Source: Rhodococcus sp. SGAir0479 (lineage in GTDB: Bacteria > Actinomycetota > Actinomycetes > Mycobacteriales > Mycobacteriaceae). From it: a DNA stretch of 64,000 nt. Below, piece after piece: positions 29,139 through 64,000 of the stretch. The stretch is taken from the NCBI RefSeq assembly GCF_005484805.1, contig NZ_CP039432.1, forward strand, positions 2,914,001 through 2,978,000. The letters are read 5' to 3'. Position 1 is the first letter of the stretch. Each line of letters begins with the position of its first letter. The position numbers were made by a program, and so were the translations under genes. The notes below the pieces were generated by a model that did not search any database, had not been told where the DNA came from, and saw nothing but the letters and a program-made list of their open reading frames with translations.

Positions 29139-29900
29139 TCAGTCCCGCAGGCGTCGCGTGAGGACGGGTCCGATCACGGCCAGCGCCTGCGGCGACGTCA
29201 TGTCCCAGTGCGTGACGGCGACCGGGACCGACTCGATGCTGCCGACGACGTCGCGCCACGATTCGGCGCCCGGGGTTCCGTCGAGCTCTGCGGCGAAGTA
29301 CAGCAGGTCCCCGTCGAAGCGGCGGGTCGGCCGGTACGCCGCCAGCAGCGTCAGCGAGTGCTCCACCCCGCCCACGACGCGGTCGAGCTGCGCCCGGTCG
29401 AAGTCGCCGACGGGCAACAGTAGTTCGTGCAGTGCCTCCACGGCGCTCGCCCGGTCGAGCCGGTCGAGACTCGGGGTGTCGACGCCGTCGACACCGAGCC
29501 CACCGATCATGTCCCCCAGGGTGGGGGCCGCGGCGACGGGACCGGATGCATCGGTGGCCGCGTGGCTGTCGAGCATCGTGAGCGACGCGACCTCTTCGCC
29601 CGCCGCGGTCAGCTGCACGGCCATTGCATGCGCGATCACGCCACCCATGGACCACCCGAGCAGGTGGTACGGGCCGTGCGGCCGGACGCGCCGGATCTCG
29701 TCGACGTACCGGGCCGCCCAGTCCTCGATGGACCCCGGCAACTCCCTGTCACCGGCGAGCGCAGGCGACTGCAGCCCGTAGACGGGACGGGTCCCGTCGA
29801 GTGCGGCAGCCAGACCGGCGAAGCTCCAGGCCGGTCCGGTGATCGGATGGACGCAGAAGAGTGGCGGCTCCGCTCCCCCCTCGCGCAGCGGCAGGAGGAC
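29139..29900 (-). other. Thioesterase (release) domain of NRPS subunit A
   Basis: The last ~250 residues are a type I alpha/beta-hydrolase thioesterase following T4. GWSMGG holds the nucleophile, and Asp (MLDSHAA) and His (THWDM) complete a triad. It would hydrolyse or cyclise the finished chain. This is the only TE in the three subunits, which fixes subunit A as the end of the line. Confidence 0.9.
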
Positions 29901-32900
29901 GTCGAACTCCTTCGAGCCGCCGGCGGCATCGGCCGCGGCGATCCGGCCGGCGAGGTCACCGACCGTCGAACTCTCGAAGAACCACGCCAACGGGACATCG
30001 GCGCCGAGTTCCCCGCGCAGCCGCGCGGCGGCGCGCACGGCGCTGAGGGAGTTACCGCCGAGCTCGAAGAAGTCGTCGTCCAGACCGACCTGCGGGGCGC
30101 CGAGGAGATCCGCGAAGACGTCCGCGACCAGCCGCTCGGCCTCGGTTTCCGGACTGCGGAACTCCGCCGCCTCGAACGTCGGGGCCGGGAGCGCCCGGCG
30201 GTCGATCTTGCCGTTGACGTTGAGCGGCAGCGCGTCCAGCCGCACGAACACCGACGGGACCATGTAGGACGGGAGCGCCCGCGCCAGCGACGCCTCGAGC
30301 GCCGCCGGTTCGAGGTCCGTCTCCGCGCCGACGACGTAGGCGACGAGGCGCTCGCCCAGCTTGTCGTCGTGCCACACCGTGACGGCGGCCTCCGCGACGG
30401 ACGGCTGCGCGCGGAGCGCGGCCTCGATCTCGCCGAGCTCGATGCGGAATCCGCGCACCTTCACCTGGAAGTCGGCGCGCCCGACGTAGTCGAGGGTGCC
30501 GTCGGGACGCCACGCGACGACGTCACCGGTGCGGTACATGCGCTCGCCGGCAGCGCCGAACGGGTCGGCGACGAAACGATCGGCCGTGAGCGACGGACGC
30601 CCGAAGTAGCCCCGCGCCAACTGGGCGCCGGCGAGATACAGCTCCCCGGGCACTCCGACCGGGACCGGACGCAACCGGTCGTCGAGCACCCGCAGTCGGG
30701 TGTTCCACTCGGGCCCACCGATCGGGACCGCTGCCCCGGCCGTGGTCTCGACGCGCTGCGCCGTGACCGACACCGCTGCCTCCGTGGGGCCGTACAGGTT
30801 GACCAGGGCCGCGGTCGAGGCGGACGCGAAACGCGCGGCGGTGTCCACGGGCAGCACCTCGCCGATGGCGAGGACGCGGCGCAGCGACTCCGGCAGCCGG
30901 TCCCCCGACTCGACCAGCAGCGCCTGCAACATCGACGGCACGACGTGGAGCGTGGTCACCGACTGGCGCCGCATGAGCGCGTTCAGGTAGCCCGGATCGC
31001 GGTGGCCGTCCGGATCGGCGACGACGAGGCGGCCGCCGGAGGTGAGCGCGGACCAGAACTCCCACACCGACAGGTCGAACGTCGCCGCCGTCTTGAGCAG
31101 CGCCGCGTCCGTCGCGTCGAGTCCGTACTCGGCGCGCTTCCATTCGAGCTGGTTGACGATCGCGCCGTGCGGCACGGCCACACCCTTCGGGCGTCCGGTG
31201 GAGCCGGACGTGAAGATCACGTACGCGGTGTTCGACGGCCGCAACGGCGCGGTGCGCTCGGCGTCCACGACCGGGTCCGCTCCGACATCCGCACCCTCCA
31301 CGGCGTCGACGCGCAGCACGGGTACGTTCCCCGCGGCCGCGAAGTCGCCGGTCGACAGCACGCACACCGGATCGGCGGACTCGAGGATGTAGGCAACGCG
31401 GTCGGCCGGATGGTCGGGGTCGACCGGGACGTACGCGCCGCCCGCCTTGGCCACCGCGTACATGCCCACGATCAGCTCGACCGAACGCCGCATCGCCAGC
31501 GCGACACGGGATTCGGGCCCCACCCCCATCGCGATCAGCCGCCGGGCCAGCCGGTTGGCCAGCGCGTCGAACTCCGCGTAGGTCAGCCGCCGGTCCCCCG
31601 CCACGATCGCCGGGGCGTCCGGCCGCTCGGCGACCTGCCGGTCGAACAGGTCGACGAGCGTCGCGTCGGTGTCGACGGCGTGGGCCGTGTCGTTCCACCG
31701 GTCGAGCACGGCGGAACGCTCCTCGGCGGCAACCATCTCGAGGTCGCCGACCGGGGTCGACGGCTCCGCCACCACGGCGCGCAGGATCCGCGCGTACATC
31801 TGCGCGAACCGGCGTGCCGTGTCCTCGGTGAAGAGATCGGTGGCATAGGTGAACTGGACGGCGAAGTCCGCCGGATTCCCGTCCTCGTCGGTGTTGTCGA
31901 CGATGGTGACGTGCAGGTCGAACTTGGCCAGCGCGGTCTCGACGTCGAGCGCATGCACCTCGAGTCCGGGCAGGGTCAGGGCGCCGATCCGCATGTTCTG
32001 GAAGGAGAATCCGACCTGGAACAGTGGGTGCCGCGACGCGGACCGCACCGGGTTGAGGACCTCGACGAGCCGCTCGAAGGGAAGGTCGTCGTGGGCGTAG
32101 GCGTCGAGATCGGTGTCGCGTACCCGCGCCAGCAGGTCGGTGAACGTCTCCGCGGGATCCACCTGCACCCGCAGCGCGAGGGTGTTGACGAACATGCCGA
32201 CCAGGTCGTCGAGAGCCGCCTCACCGCGACCGGCGATGGGCGTGCCGACGACGATGTCCTGCGACCGCGACAGCCGCGCGAGCAGCACGGCGAGCGCCGC
32301 GTGCATCACCATGAACGAGCTCGCGCCGCGCGTGCGGCCGAGTTCGACGAGTCCGCGGTGCGTGGCGGCGTCGACATCGACCCCGACGTCGGCGCCCGCG
32401 TACGACTGCTGCGCCGGCCGGGGACGGTCGGTGGGCAGGTCCAGCTGATCGGGGATACCGGCCAGCCGACCGCGCCAGTAGTCGATCTGACGGGCGATCA
32501 CCGAATCCCGGTCGTCCTCGTCGCCCAGCGAATCCCGCTGCCACAGCGCGTAATCGGCGTACTGGACGGCCAGCGGCGCCCACCCGGGTGCGGCACCGGC
32601 CGCGCGCGCGGTGTACGCCGTCATGAGGTCGCGGATCAGCGGACCCATCGACACGCCGTCCGCCGAGATGTGATGCACGACGACCGCGAGCACGTACTCG
32701 GTGCGCGACAGCTCGTACAGCCGGACTCGCAGCGGCGCCTCGGCGGTGACGTCGAACCGAGTCGACGCGATTGCGACGACGCGCTGGTGGACGTCGTCGG
32801 CGGTGATGGGCTCGGGACCGAGGTCGAGGTGCGCGAGCACGTCCTCGACCGGCAGCACCTCCTGGTACCCGATGCCGTCCTGCTCGGGGTACCGGCTCCG

Positions 32901-35900
32901 CAGCGACTCGTGCCGCGCCACGACATCCGTCACGGCCGCGCGCAACGCGGCGACGTCGAGGGTCCCCGACAGCCGCACGGCCACCGGAATGTTGTTCACG
33001 GCCGACTCCGGTTCGAGTCGGTTGAGGAACCACATCCGCCGCTGCGCGAGCGAGAGCGGGATGCGGTCGGGCCGCGGACCCGCGACGAGCGCGCGGCGGG
33101 CGTCGCCGGTGTGCGATGCGAGCTGCGCCGCGAGGGCTTCCACCGTCGGCGCCTCGAACAACGTCCGCACCGGGACCCGGGTGCCGATCGCGCCGCCGAG
33201 CCGGGCCACGAGTTGCGTCGCGATCAGCGAGTTGCCGCCGAGGTCGAAGAAGTCGTCGTCCAACCCGGCCCTGTCGATGCCGAGCACGTCGCAGAACACC
33301 GACGCGACGAGGCGTTCGGTCTCGGTGGTCGGAGACCGGAACTCGCGGGCGTCGAAGACCGGCTCGGGCAGGGCCCGGCGGTCGAGCTTGCCGACGGCCG
33401 TCAACGGGATCTCGTCGAGAAGGACGACCGCGGCCGGCACCATGTACGACGGCAGCAGCGCCGCGGCGTGCCGGGTGATCTCCTCGACGTCGACGCCGCC
33501 GGCCCGGACGTACGAGACCAGCGCCGTCTGCCCGGACGGCAGCCGGTGCCCCACCGTGGTCGCGAACGACACCGCGGGGTGGTCGGTGAGTGCGGAGTCG
33601 ATCTCGCCGAGTTCGATGCGGAAACCGCGCACCTTCACCTGGAAGTCCGAGCGGCCGACGTACTCGATGGCCAGGTCGCTGGCGTCGCCGGACGCGTCGC
33701 TCGTGGACGCCGTCCAGCGCACGACGTCGCCGGTGCGGTACATCCGCTCGCCCGCCGCACCGAACGGGTGGGCGACGAAGCGGTCCGCCGTCAGCCCCGC
33801 CCGGCCGTGGTAGCCGCGTGCGAGCGCGGCACCCGACAGGTAGAGCTCACCCGTGACGCCCACCGGGACCGGCCGCAGACGGGAATCGAGGATCATGGCG
33901 CCCACGCCCGCGACCGGGCCGCCGATCGTGACCGGCTTGCCCGCGAACAGTTCGCCGCGAGTGGAGATGATGGTGGTCTCGGTGGGTCCGTACGCGTTGA
34001 AGAACGTGCGCTCGGGCGCCCAGTGCCCGACGAGCTCGGTGGAGGACGCATCACCGCCGACCGAGAGCAGGCGCAGGTCGTCGAGCCCGGTCGGGTCCAT
34101 CGAGCCCAACACCGCGGGGGTGATGATCGCGACCGTCACCCGGTGCTGCTCGAGATAGGCGTGCAGTTCCTCGCCGCCGAGAACGGTCGGCGGGACCACG
34201 ACCAGTTCGGCGCCGGCCGCGGCCGCGACGCTCCACTCGAAGACCGACGGATCGAAGCTCGGCGAGCAGATGTGCAGTACGCGGTCGGTCGACGTCACCC
34301 CGTAGAGGTCGAGGGTCTCGTCGACCAGGCCCGACAGGCCGCGGTGCGTCACGACGACGCCCTTGGGCCTGCCCGTCGATCCGGACGTGTAGATGACGTA
34401 GGCAGCGTGGTCGAGGTGCAGGGGCCGAACGCGGTCGGCGTCCGTCACCGGGCGGGTCTCCCGGCCCGCCGCGGCCCGCTCGAGGTCTGCCAGGGTCGAC
34501 CAGGTCACGGCGCTCGGCAACCGGTCGATCTCGTCCACGGTGGCGATACCCAGCGCGGCGGCCGAATCCGTCACCATGTGCGCGATGCGGTCCGACGGAT
34601 AAGTGGGGTCGACCGGGACGAACGCCGCCCCGGTCTTCGCGACCGCCCAGACGCAGATCACCATCTCGATCGAACGCGGGAACGAGAGCGCGACAACGCT
34701 TTCCGGACCAACGCCGCGATCGATCAGCTCGCGGGCCAGGGCGCTGGAGCGCTCGTCCAGCTCCCGGTAGGTCACCGTGGTCGCGCCGCACGTGACGGCG
34801 GGCGCGTCACCTCGGCGAGCCGCACTGCGGCCGAGGATGGCGGTGAGGGTCTCCGTCCGCGGCACCGGCGCGCCGACCACGTGGGTGAGGGCCGCGGATT
34901 CGGCATCGCTCAACAAGGCCGCGTCCCCGACGGGCGCCGACGGGTCGGCGACCAAGGACTCCAGAACGCGCACGAAACGCTCACCGACGGCGCGGACCGT
35001 CGCGTCGTCGAACAGGTCGGTCGCGTAGATCATCGCCACCGACAACCCCGGCCGATCGGACTCGGGATCCGGCGCGTCGGCGACGGTGACCTGGAGGTCG
35101 AACTTCGCGACGGCGACATCGACGTCCACGCCCGCGACCGTCAGATCGGGGAGCTCGAGCGACTCGCCGACGAGACCGCTCTGGAAGGCGAGGGCGACCT
35201 GGAACAACGGGTGGCGGGCCTGCGACCGCTCCGGGTCGAGGATCTCGACCAGGCGCTCGAACGGCAGGTCGGCGTGCTCGAACGCCGCCAGGTCGGTGGC
35301 CCGCACCTGCGCCAGCAGGTCCGTGAAGGATCCGCTGCCGTCCACCTGCGCTCGCAGCACCAGGGTGTTGACGAACATGCCGATCAGGTCGTCGAGTGCC
35401 GCCTCGCCGCGACCGGCGACGGGGGTACCGATCGCGATGTCCGACGTGCCGCTCAGCCGCGCCAGCAGCACCGACAGGGCGGCGTGGACCACCATGAACG
35501 GAGTGGCCCCGTGGGCGCGGGCGACGTCCTCGAGGGACGTGCGCAACTCGGCGCCGATGGTGAACTGGTGCGCGGCACCGCTGTTGGAGGCGACGAGGGG
35601 GCGGGGCCGGTCGGACGGCAGGTCCAGCTGTTCGGGTAGGTCCGCCAGCTGCTCGGTCCAGTACGACACCTGCTGCGCAATCAGCGAATCCGGATCGTCC
35701 TCGCTGCCGAGGACTTCCCGCTGCCACAGCGTGTAGTCGGCGTACTGCACCGCGAGCGGCGCCCACGCCGGCGCCTCGCCGGCCACGCGGGCCGCGTACG
35801 CCACCATCACGTCGCGGATCAGCGGTCCCATCGAGAACCCGTCCGCGGCAATGTGGTGCACCACGAGCATCAGCACGTGTTCGGATTCCGAGAGCGCGAA

Positions 35901-38900
35901 CAGTGTTGCGCGAACCGGGAGTTCGGTCGTGAGGTCGAATCCGCGCAGCGCCGCGCTCTCGATCCGTTCGATCAGGGCGGCGGACTCGACCTGCTCGACC
36001 GCGACGTCGAGGTCCAGCTCGTCGACGGGCAGGACCGCCTGGTAGCCGACACCGTCGGCATCGGGGAACACGGTGCGCAGCGACTCGTGCCGCGCCAGGA
36101 GATCGGTAACGGCTGCCTGCAGCGCCGGGACGTCGAGCGCGCCGGACAGTCGGACGGCGACGGGGATGTTGTTGACCGCAGATTCCGGATCGAGACGGCC
36201 CAGGAACCACATCCGCTGCTGCGCGAGCGACAACGGGATACGGTCGGGACGGTTCCAGGGCACCAGCGGTGCCCGCCGGGAGTTCTCGAGCGAGCCGATG
36301 CGGGCCGCGAGCGCTTCGACGGTCGACGCCTCGAACAACACCCGCACCGGCACCGTCGCATCGAACGCCGCACCCAACCGCGACACCACCTGCGTCGCGA
36401 TCAACGAGTTACCACCCAACGCGAAGAAATCGTCGTCCAGACCCACCCGGTCCACACCCAGGATGTCCGCGAACACGCCCGCGACGATCTCCTGCGTCGG
36501 CGTCGACGGCGCCCGGAACACCGCAGCCTCGAACACCGGCTCCGGCAACGCCTTCCGATCCAACTTGCCCGACGCATTCAACGGGAACGCATCCAGGATC
36601 ACGAACACCGACGGCACCATGTACGACGCCAACGACCGCGCCAGGCCGGCCTTGGCCTGCTCGACATCGAGGGACGCATCGGCCGCGGGCACCACATACG
36701 CGACCAACTGCTCGCTGCGCACCAGCACCACGGCCTGAGTGATCCCTGGCAACGACAACAGCGCGGTCTCGATCTCCCCCAACTCGATCCGCAGACCCCG
36801 CAACTTCACCTGGAAATCCGTACGACCGATGTACTCGAGCTCACCCGAGCCGTTCCACGACACCAGATCACCCGTGCGATACATCCGCTCACCCGGACCA
36901 CCGAACGGGTTCGCCACGAACCGATCCGCCGTCAGATCCGCACGCGAAACATACCCACGGGCCAACTGCACACCCGCCAAATACAACTCACCCGCAACAC
37001 CCACCGGCACCGGATGCAACCGCCCGTCCAGCACCAACACCCGCGTATTCCACACCGGCGCACCGATCGGCACACCCGCCGCATCCGCCGCCGTCACCTC
37101 GTGGAACGTCACATCCACCGCAGCCTCGGTGGGGCCGTACAAATTGTGCAACGCCGCCGACGGCAACACCTCACGCAACCGCGCCGCCGTCGACGCCGGC
37201 AACGCCTCACCCGACGCGAACACCAACCGCAACGAACCCACCCGCGCCGCAGCAGGATCGGCCAAGAACACCGACAGCATCGACGGCACGAAATGCGCCG
37301 TCGTCACGCCACGCTCGACCATCGTGCGCGCCAGATACGCCGGATCCCGATGCCCGTCCGGAGCCGCCACCACCAACCGCGCACCCACCTGCAACGGCCA
37401 GAAGAACTCCCACACCGACACATCGAACGTGAACGGCGTCTTCTGCAACACCACATCATCCGCGCCCAGACCGTACTCGGCCTGCATCCACACCAGACGA
37501 TTCACAATCGCCGCATGCCCGACCGCCACACCCTTCGGCCGACCCGTCGAACCCGACGTGAAAATCACATACGCAGTGTTGCCCGAACGCAGCGGCGCAC
37601 GCCGCTCCCCGTCCCCGACCGGCGCATCCGAGAACCCCGACACATCCACGGTATCGAGCTCGACGATCCGCTGCCCGTCGGGCAGACCCGAACGATCACG
37701 CGAAGTGCTCAGCAGCAGAACGGGATTCGCGGTCGTGAGAATGTAGCCGTTACGCTCCGCAGGCTGATCCGGATCCACCGGCACATAACCGCCACCCGCA
37801 GCCACCACCGCGTACATCCCCACCAACAGATCCACCGACCGGCACATCCCCAGACCCACCAGCGAATCCGGACCCACACCCTGACCGATCAGCCACCGCG
37901 CCGTCCGATGCACCCGCGCCGCGAACTCACCGTACGACAGCGACTCACCCTCGAACACCACCGCAACCGCATCCGGCGTCCGCGCCACCTGCCCCTCGAA
38001 CAGATCCACCAACGTCGCATCCGCCACCACATGCTCAGTGGAGTTCCACCGCTGCAGCTGCGCGCGCTCGGACGGCGCGACCAGGTCGACGTCGCCTACT
38101 ACCGATTCCGGTGCGGCGACGGCCGCTGTCAGCACCTGGACGAACTTCTCCCCGAACGCGCGCATCGTCGACTCGTCGAACAGGTCGGTCGCATACGTGA
38201 GCGCCACCGAGTAACCAGCGTCGGCGGCCTCCTGACTCTCCAGCACGGTGACCTGGAGATCGAACTTTGCTGTCGCAGAATCGAATTCCACCTCGGAAAC
38301 CGTGAGGTCGCCGAGCGCGAACTCGGACGCACCGAAGTTCTGGAAGCTGAGCATCACCTGGAACAACGGGTGGCGCGCCTGCGAGCGGGCCGGGTCCAGA
38401 ATCTCGACGAGCCGCTCGAACGGCAGGTCGGCGTGACCGAACGCCGCGAGGTCCGTGGCGCGGACCTGGGCGAGTAGTTCGTCGAACGACGCGCTCGGCC
38501 GGACGTCGGTGCGCAGTACGAGCGTGTTGACGAACATGCCGATCACGTCGTCGAGCACCTGCTCGCCACGACCGGCGACCGGGGTACCCACCGCGATGTC
38601 CGACGTGCCACCGAGCCGCGCCAACAGCACCGACAACGCCGCATGCACCACCATGAACGGGGTGACACCTCGGTCGCGCGCCAGTTCGTCCACCGCGACC
38701 GACAGCTGCTTCGGGAGTGGGAACCGATGTGTCGCACCACGGTTCGACGCCACCGCCGGCCGGGGCCGGTCAGCCGGCAGGTCCAACTGGTCCGGCAGCC
38801 CGGCCAGGTTGGACGACCAGTACTCGACCTGCTGCGAGAGCACCGACGCGGGATCGTCCTCCGACCCCAGCACCTCCCGCTGCCACAACGTGAAGTCGGC

Positions 38901-41294
38901 GTACTGCACCGGCAGCGGGGCCCAGGCCGGTGCGTCGCCTGCCGACCGGGCCGCATACGCGAGCATGACGTCGCGCGTCAGCGGGCCGATCGAGAAGCCG
39001 TCGGCCGCGATGTGGTGCACCACGAACACCAGCACGTGGTCGGTCGGCGACACCACGAACAGCCGCGCACGCACCGGGATCTCGCGGGCGAGATCGAAAC
39101 CGGCGGCGACCATCTCGGTCACCCGCCCGAGGATCGCGTCGGCGGCGACGGCTTCCGACGGGAGCAGGTCACCGAGTTCGGCGGTCTCTCGCACCACCTG
39201 GTGGCCCACCCCGTCGATGTCGGGGAAGACGGTGCGCAACGACTCGTGTCGGTCGACGACGTCCGCGACGGCACTCTGCAGTGCCCGTGCGTCCAACGCT
39301 CCGGACAGACGGATCGCGACCGGAATGTTGTTGACGGTCGAGTCCGGCTCGAAGCGGCTGAGGAACCACATGCGCTGCTGCGCCAGCGACAGCGGAATCC
39401 GGTCCGGTCGCGGGCCGGCGACCAGGGCCGGACGGGTCGCGCCACCGGAGGCGCCGGCCACGACCGCCGCGAGGGCCTCGACGGTGGAGGCCTCGAACAC
39501 GGCACGCACCGGGACCTGCGCGTCGACGGCTGCCGACAGGCGCGAGACGACCTGCGTCGCGATCAGCGAGTTGCCGCCGAGTTCGAAGAAGTCGTCGTCG
39601 CGGCCGACCCGTGGGACGCCCAGGACGTCCGCGAAGACGGAGGCGACGAGTTCCTCGGTCGCGGTGGAGGGGGCGCGGAATTCCTTGGCCTCGAACACCG
39701 GCGCCGGCAGTGCCTGACGGTCGAGCTTGCCGACCGGGGTCAGCGGGATCTCACTCAGCACCATCACGGTGGAGGGCACCATGTGTCGCGGCAGCGACCG
39801 GCCGACGAACTCGGTGAGTGCGGCGGTGTCCACGTCCCGTCCGGCCACCGGGTGCACGTAGGAGACCAGAACCTTGCTGCCCGTGGCCGATTCGTGAGCC
39901 ACCGTCGCCGCGAAGTCGACGTCCTCGTGCGCCGCCAGCGCGGCGTCGATCTCGCCGAGTTCGATGCGGAATCCACGGATCTTGACCTGGAAGTCCGAAC
40001 GCCCGACGTACTCGATCTGCTGCTTCGCGTTCCAGCGCACCACGTCGCCGGTGCGGTACATGCGTTGCCCCGGCTCCCCGAACGGGCACGCGACGAACCG
40101 CTCGGCCGTGAGCGCGAAACGGTCGTGGTAGCCGCGGGCGACGCCCGGGCCCCACACGTACAGTTCACCGGCCACGCCCACCGGCGTGGGCCGCAGCCGG
40201 TCGTCCAGCACCACCAGCGACATGCCCTGCGTCGCGGCGCCGATCGTGATCGGCTCGCCGGGCGTGAGCGGGTCCGAGATTGCGGTCATGATGGTGGTCT
40301 CGGTGGGGCCGTAACCGTTGAAGAAGCGGCGGCCCGGCGTCGCCCAGCGCGCGACGAGGTCGGGCGGGCACGCCTCGCCGCCGACGACGACGTCCGAGAA
40401 GGTGTCCAGCCCGGCGGGATCGACGGACGCGAGCGCGGCGGGGGTCACGAAGCCGTGTGTGACCTCGTGGGTGACGATCAGTTCGGCGAGGTCCTCGCCG
40501 CCGTAGACGGTGGGCGGCGCGATCACCATCGTCGAGCCGGCACCGATCGCCAACAGCAGCTCGAGCACCGAGGCATCGAAGCTCGGGGACGCGAAGTGCA
40601 GGGTCCGCGACTGCGGCGTCAGCTGATAGCGGCGGACCTGTTCGGCGCAGAAGTCGCCGAGCCCGGCCTGCGTGACGACGACGCCCTTGGGCCTGCCCGT
40701 CGAACCGGAGGTGTAGATGACGTACGCAGGGTCGGCGTCCGTGAGCGTCCGAGTACGGTCGGCGAACGTCACCGGCGCGTCCGACCGGGTCGTCAGGTCG
40801 CGGTCGAACGCGTCGTCCAGTACGAGCCATTCGACACCGTCCGGCAGCGAGCCCCGCGCCTCGGCGGTCGTCACGCCCACCACGACACCGGAGTCGCCGA
40901 CCATGTGGGCGACGCGATCGGCGGGATAGTTGGGGTCGACCGGGACGAATGCGGCACCGGACTTGGCGACACCCCACACCGAGGACACCGACTCGATCGA
41001 CCGGGGCACCGCCACCGCGACGAGATCGCCGGGGCCGATCCCCCGTTCGATCAGTACACGGGCGAGCCGGGACGACCACGCGTCGAGGTCCGCGTACGTG
41101 CGCGTCCGGTCGCCGCAGACGAGCGCGGTGGCCGACGGGTCGCGTTCGACCGCGGCCGTCAGCAGCTGCGGCAGCGTCGTCGTGCGGGACCGGCTGCGGC
41201 GCGCAGGCCGTTCCCTGCGCGCAGGCCGCGGACGACGCGTCCGCGCGGCCCCGTCACCGTCCGTACCCTGTGGCTCCCGGCTCTGCTCACTCAT
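29139..41294 (-). CDS. Giant non-ribosomal peptide synthetase, terminating subunit (A-T-C-A-T-C-A-T-C-A-T-TE)
   Basis: 4051-residue NRPS subunit A, last of three. Order: basic tail (1-40), A1 ~45-535, T1 (GGNSL ~577), C1 (HHIAADG ~760), A2 ~1090-1590 (T2 ~1627), C2 (~1815), A3 ~2150-2650 (T3 ~2682), C3 (HHISADG ~2878), A4 ~3215-3705 (T4 ~3748), thioesterase ~3800-4051 (nucleophile GWSMGG, Asp in MLDS, His in THWDM). It starts directly with A, so the condensation domain serving A1 must be the one at the end of subunit B. By-eye pocket codes (gramicidin synthetase numbering): A1 DALFVGGIMK, A2 DVWHFSLVDK (serine), A3 DPFISGAIIK, A4 DLWHLILVSK; all but A2 unassigned. No epimerase or methyltransferase domain. 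ATG 41294 lies 107 nt after subunit B with a weak ribosome site. The product is unknown. Confidence 0.95.
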   Translation of the reverse strand: MSEQSREPQGTDGDGAARTRRPRPARRERPARRSRSRTTTLPQLLTAAVERDPSATALVCGDRTRTYADLDAWSSRLARVLIERGIGPGDLVAVAVPRSIESVSSVWGVAKSGAAFVPVDPNYPADRVAHMVGDSGVVVGVTTAEARGSLPDGVEWLVLDDAFDRDLTTRSDAPVTFADRTRTLTDADPAYVIYTSGSTGRPKGVVVTQAGLGDFCAEQVRRYQLTPQSRTLHFASPSFDASVLELLLAIGAGSTMVIAPPTVYGGEDLAELIVTHEVTHGFVTPAALASVDPAGLDTFSDVVVGGEACPPDLVARWATPGRRFFNGYGPTETTIMTAISDPLTPGEPITIGAATQGMSLVVLDDRLRPTPVGVAGELYVWGPGVARGYHDRFALTAERFVACPFGEPGQRMYRTGDVVRWNAKQQIEYVGRSDFQVKIRGFRIELGEIDAALAAHEDVDFAATVAHESATGSKVLVSYVHPVAGRDVDTAALTEFVGRSLPRHMVPSTVMVLSEIPLTPVGKLDRQALPAPVFEAKEFRAPSTATEELVASVFADVLGVPRVGRDDDFFELGGNSLIATQVVSRLSAAVDAQVPVRAVFEASTVEALAAVVAGASGGATRPALVAGPRPDRIPLSLAQQRMWFLSRFEPDSTVNNIPVAIRLSGALDARALQSAVADVVDRHESLRTVFPDIDGVGHQVVRETAELGDLLPSEAVAADAILGRVTEMVAAGFDLAREIPVRARLFVVSPTDHVLVFVVHHIAADGFSIGPLTRDVMLAYAARSAGDAPAWAPLPVQYADFTLWQREVLGSEDDPASVLSQQVEYWSSNLAGLPDQLDLPADRPRPAVASNRGATHRFPLPKQLSVAVDELARDRGVTPFMVVHAALSVLLARLGGTSDIAVGTPVAGRGEQVLDDVIGMFVNTLVLRTDVRPSASFDELLAQVRATDLAAFGHADLPFERLVEILDPARSQARHPLFQVMLSFQNFGASEFALGDLTVSEVEFDSATAKFDLQVTVLESQEAADAGYSVALTYATDLFDESTMRAFGEKFVQVLTAAVAAPESVVGDVDLVAPSERAQLQRWNSTEHVVADATLVDLFEGQVARTPDAVAVVFEGESLSYGEFAARVHRTARWLIGQGVGPDSLVGLGMCRSVDLLVGMYAVVAAGGGYVPVDPDQPAERNGYILTTANPVLLLSTSRDRSGLPDGQRIVELDTVDVSGFSDAPVGDGERRAPLRSGNTAYVIFTSGSTGRPKGVAVGHAAIVNRLVWMQAEYGLGADDVVLQKTPFTFDVSVWEFFWPLQVGARLVVAAPDGHRDPAYLARTMVERGVTTAHFVPSMLSVFLADPAAARVGSLRLVFASGEALPASTAARLREVLPSAALHNLYGPTEAAVDVTFHEVTAADAAGVPIGAPVWNTRVLVLDGRLHPVPVGVAGELYLAGVQLARGYVSRADLTADRFVANPFGGPGERMYRTGDLVSWNGSGELEYIGRTDFQVKLRGLRIELGEIETALLSLPGITQAVVLVRSEQLVAYVVPAADASLDVEQAKAGLARSLASYMVPSVFVILDAFPLNASGKLDRKALPEPVFEAAVFRAPSTPTQEIVAGVFADILGVDRVGLDDDFFALGGNSLIATQVVSRLGAAFDATVPVRVLFEASTVEALAARIGSLENSRRAPLVPWNRPDRIPLSLAQQRMWFLGRLDPESAVNNIPVAVRLSGALDVPALQAAVTDLLARHESLRTVFPDADGVGYQAVLPVDELDLDVAVEQVESAALIERIESAALRGFDLTTELPVRATLFALSESEHVLMLVVHHIAADGFSMGPLIRDVMVAYAARVAGEAPAWAPLAVQYADYTLWQREVLGSEDDPDSLIAQQVSYWTEQLADLPEQLDLPSDRPRPLVASNSGAAHQFTIGAELRTSLEDVARAHGATPFMVVHAALSVLLARLSGTSDIAIGTPVAGRGEAALDDLIGMFVNTLVLRAQVDGSGSFTDLLAQVRATDLAAFEHADLPFERLVEILDPERSQARHPLFQVALAFQSGLVGESLELPDLTVAGVDVDVAVAKFDLQVTVADAPDPESDRPGLSVAMIYATDLFDDATVRAVGERFVRVLESLVADPSAPVGDAALLSDAESAALTHVVGAPVPRTETLTAILGRSAARRGDAPAVTCGATTVTYRELDERSSALARELIDRGVGPESVVALSFPRSIEMVICVWAVAKTGAAFVPVDPTYPSDRIAHMVTDSAAALGIATVDEIDRLPSAVTWSTLADLERAAAGRETRPVTDADRVRPLHLDHAAYVIYTSGSTGRPKGVVVTHRGLSGLVDETLDLYGVTSTDRVLHICSPSFDPSVFEWSVAAAAGAELVVVPPTVLGGEELHAYLEQHRVTVAIITPAVLGSMDPTGLDDLRLLSVGGDASSTELVGHWAPERTFFNAYGPTETTIISTRGELFAGKPVTIGGPVAGVGAMILDSRLRPVPVGVTGELYLSGAALARGYHGRAGLTADRFVAHPFGAAGERMYRTGDVVRWTASTSDASGDASDLAIEYVGRSDFQVKVRGFRIELGEIDSALTDHPAVSFATTVGHRLPSGQTALVSYVRAGGVDVEEITRHAAALLPSYMVPAAVVLLDEIPLTAVGKLDRRALPEPVFDAREFRSPTTETERLVASVFCDVLGIDRAGLDDDFFDLGGNSLIATQLVARLGGAIGTRVPVRTLFEAPTVEALAAQLASHTGDARRALVAGPRPDRIPLSLAQRRMWFLNRLEPESAVNNIPVAVRLSGTLDVAALRAAVTDVVARHESLRSRYPEQDGIGYQEVLPVEDVLAHLDLGPEPITADDVHQRVVAIASTRFDVTAEAPLRVRLYELSRTEYVLAVVVHHISADGVSMGPLIRDLMTAYTARAAGAAPGWAPLAVQYADYALWQRDSLGDEDDRDSVIARQIDYWRGRLAGIPDQLDLPTDRPRPAQQSYAGADVGVDVDAATHRGLVELGRTRGASSFMVMHAALAVLLARLSRSQDIVVGTPIAGRGEAALDDLVGMFVNTLALRVQVDPAETFTDLLARVRDTDLDAYAHDDLPFERLVEVLNPVRSASRHPLFQVGFSFQNMRIGALTLPGLEVHALDVETALAKFDLHVTIVDNTDEDGNPADFAVQFTYATDLFTEDTARRFAQMYARILRAVVAEPSTPVGDLEMVAAEERSAVLDRWNDTAHAVDTDATLVDLFDRQVAERPDAPAIVAGDRRLTYAEFDALANRLARRLIAMGVGPESRVALAMRRSVELIVGMYAVAKAGGAYVPVDPDHPADRVAYILESADPVCVLSTGDFAAAGNVPVLRVDAVEGADVGADPVVDAERTAPLRPSNTAYVIFTSGSTGRPKGVAVPHGAIVNQLEWKRAEYGLDATDAALLKTAATFDLSVWEFWSALTSGGRLVVADPDGHRDPGYLNALMRRQSVTTLHVVPSMLQALLVESGDRLPESLRRVLAIGEVLPVDTAARFASASTAALVNLYGPTEAAVSVTAQRVETTAGAAVPIGGPEWNTRLRVLDDRLRPVPVGVPGELYLAGAQLARGYFGRPSLTADRFVADPFGAAGERMYRTGDVVAWRPDGTLDYVGRADFQVKVRGFRIELGEIEAALRAQPSVAEAAVTVWHDDKLGERLVAYVVGAETDLEPAALEASLARALPSYMVPSVFVRLDALPLNVNGKIDRRALPAPTFEAAEFRSPETEAERLVADVFADLLGAPQVGLDDDFFELGGNSLSAVRAAARLRGELGADVPLAWFFESSTVGDLAGRIAAADAAGGSKEFDVLLPLREGGAEPPLFCVHPITGPAWSFAGLAAALDGTRPVYGLQSPALAGDRELPGSIEDWAARYVDEIRRVRPHGPYHLLGWSMGGVIAHAMAVQLTAAGEEVASLTMLDSHAATDASGPVAAAPTLGDMIGGLGVDGVDTPSLDRLDRASAVEALHELLLPVGDFDRAQLDRVVGGVEHSLTLLAAYRPTRRFDGDLLYFAAELDGTPGAESWRDVVGSIESVPVAVTHWDMTSPQALAVIGPVLTRRLRD
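35160..35480 (-). repeat. C-domain repeat, copy 1 (subunit A C2)
   Basis: The C-terminal half of subunit A C2 is nearly identical in DNA to 59110-59420 in subunit C C2, including a run of more than 100 identical bases around 35215-35325. Both follow a serine cassette, suggesting the copying event extended past the T domain or that this region recombined separately. Confidence 0.7.
36290..38045 (-). repeat. Serine A-T cassette, copy 1 (subunit A module 2)
   Basis: About 1.7 kb covering A2-T2 that aligns without gaps to 43696-45451 at a constant offset of 7406 nt, and to 60242-62021 with one 24-nt insertion there. Only scattered differences are seen. Pocket code DVWHFSLVDK predicts serine. Codons here favour GTG, CGG, GCG, GGT and TTG over the GTC/CGC/GCC/GGC/CTC preferred in flanking modules. 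Confidence 0.85.
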
Positions 41295-41401
41295 GCGTTC
41301 TCAACACCTCGTGTACCGCTGGTCGGCATTGCACAACGCACCACAGTGACCCTTTTCCTCACACGTACATCGCCCGGAACGAACAGTGCACCATTATCGC
41401 C

Positions 41402-52072
<10,671 letters not shown>

Positions 52073-52115
52073 CTACTCTCGTCCTCCCGACATCTACGTC
52101 CATCTCCGATCGCCC

Positions 52116-52151
52116 GATCCGGGGGAGCCGATTGCTCGGCTCCCCCGGATC
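52116..52151 (-). promoter_or_regulatory. Strong hairpin between NRPS subunits C and B
   Basis: GATCCGGGGGAGCCGA (52116-52131), loop TTGC as written on the + strand, and the perfect complement (52136-52151) form a 16-bp stem 12 nt after the subunit C stop and 43 nt before the subunit B start. No T-tract follows on the minus strand and the remaining space is too small for a full promoter, so partial terminator or mRNA-processing element are both possible. Confidence 0.7.
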
Positions 52152-52163
52152 ATCCGCGTGCGA

Positions 52164-64000
<11,837 letters not shown>

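Noticed and set aside
29427-35639. Very long rightward open frames antisense to the NRPS genes (also 35853-38477, 42611-45472, 47870-52498, 51951-59705)
   Set aside because: They mirror high-GC codon bias of the leftward NRPS genes, are rich in Arg/His/Gln low-complexity sequence, have no domains, and repeat exactly where the NRPS cassettes repeat.

Overview
The window is high-GC actinobacterial chromosome, most like the mycolic-acid-containing order Mycobacteriales and within it Rhodococcus. The evidence is a type VII secretion (ESX) fragment close to truA-rplQ-rpoA, the Rhodococcus/Nocardia-like run rpsJ...secY-adk-map with infA-rpmJ-rpsM-rpsK-rpsD-rpoA-rplQ-truA beside it, frequent GTG/TTG starts with ATGA/TAATG stop-start overlaps, and giant NRPS genes. 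The genus is inferred from gene order and protein style; no rRNA gene is present.

Layout. (1) 1-2.2 kb: eccB (leftward, cut by the window edge) and eccE (rightward), parts of an ESX system, probably the ESX-4 locus. (2) 2.2-5.1 kb: an FMN reductase, a TetR regulator divergent from an acyl-CoA dehydrogenase, and a small membrane protein. (3) 5.1-23.7 kb: almost entirely leftward translation genes. The S10 unit (rpsJ to rpsQ) starts at a good sigma-A-like promoter with a leader of nearly 400 nt. The spc unit follows (rplN to rplO), then secY-adk-map, then the infA...truA unit with its own promoter. dtd is inserted rightward between infA and map. Hairpins sit at most unit boundaries. (4) 23.7-29.1 kb: rightward DUF4442 thioesterase-like gene, a GntR/FCD regulator, a DrrABC-type ABC exporter and a secreted lipase, ending in a perfect 18-bp terminator hairpin. 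(5) 29.1-64 kb: three giant leftward NRPS genes, the first of which runs off the right edge.

The NRPS genes, in transcription order, read: subunit C (partial) (A)-T-C-A-T-C-A-T-C-A-T-C-stub; subunit B stub-A-T-C-A-T-C-A-T-C-pseudoA; subunit A A-T-C-A-T-C-A-T-C-A-T-TE. That gives at least eleven residues with one release thioesterase. By-eye pocket codes give serine at four positions; the rest are unassigned. No epimerase, methyltransferase, MbtH or phosphopantetheinyl transferase gene is in the window.

The most unusual observation is how the subunits are divided. Both breaks fall between C and A inside a module, not between T and C. At each break the upstream protein ends in a truncated relative of the N-terminal part of an adenylation domain, and the downstream protein begins with a homologous segment. 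At the C/B break both partners carry the same ~95-residue stub. This looks like a matched, adenylation-derived docking system. Also notable: three serine A-T cassettes are near-identical at DNA level and differ in codon use from their surroundings, which points to recent module copying.
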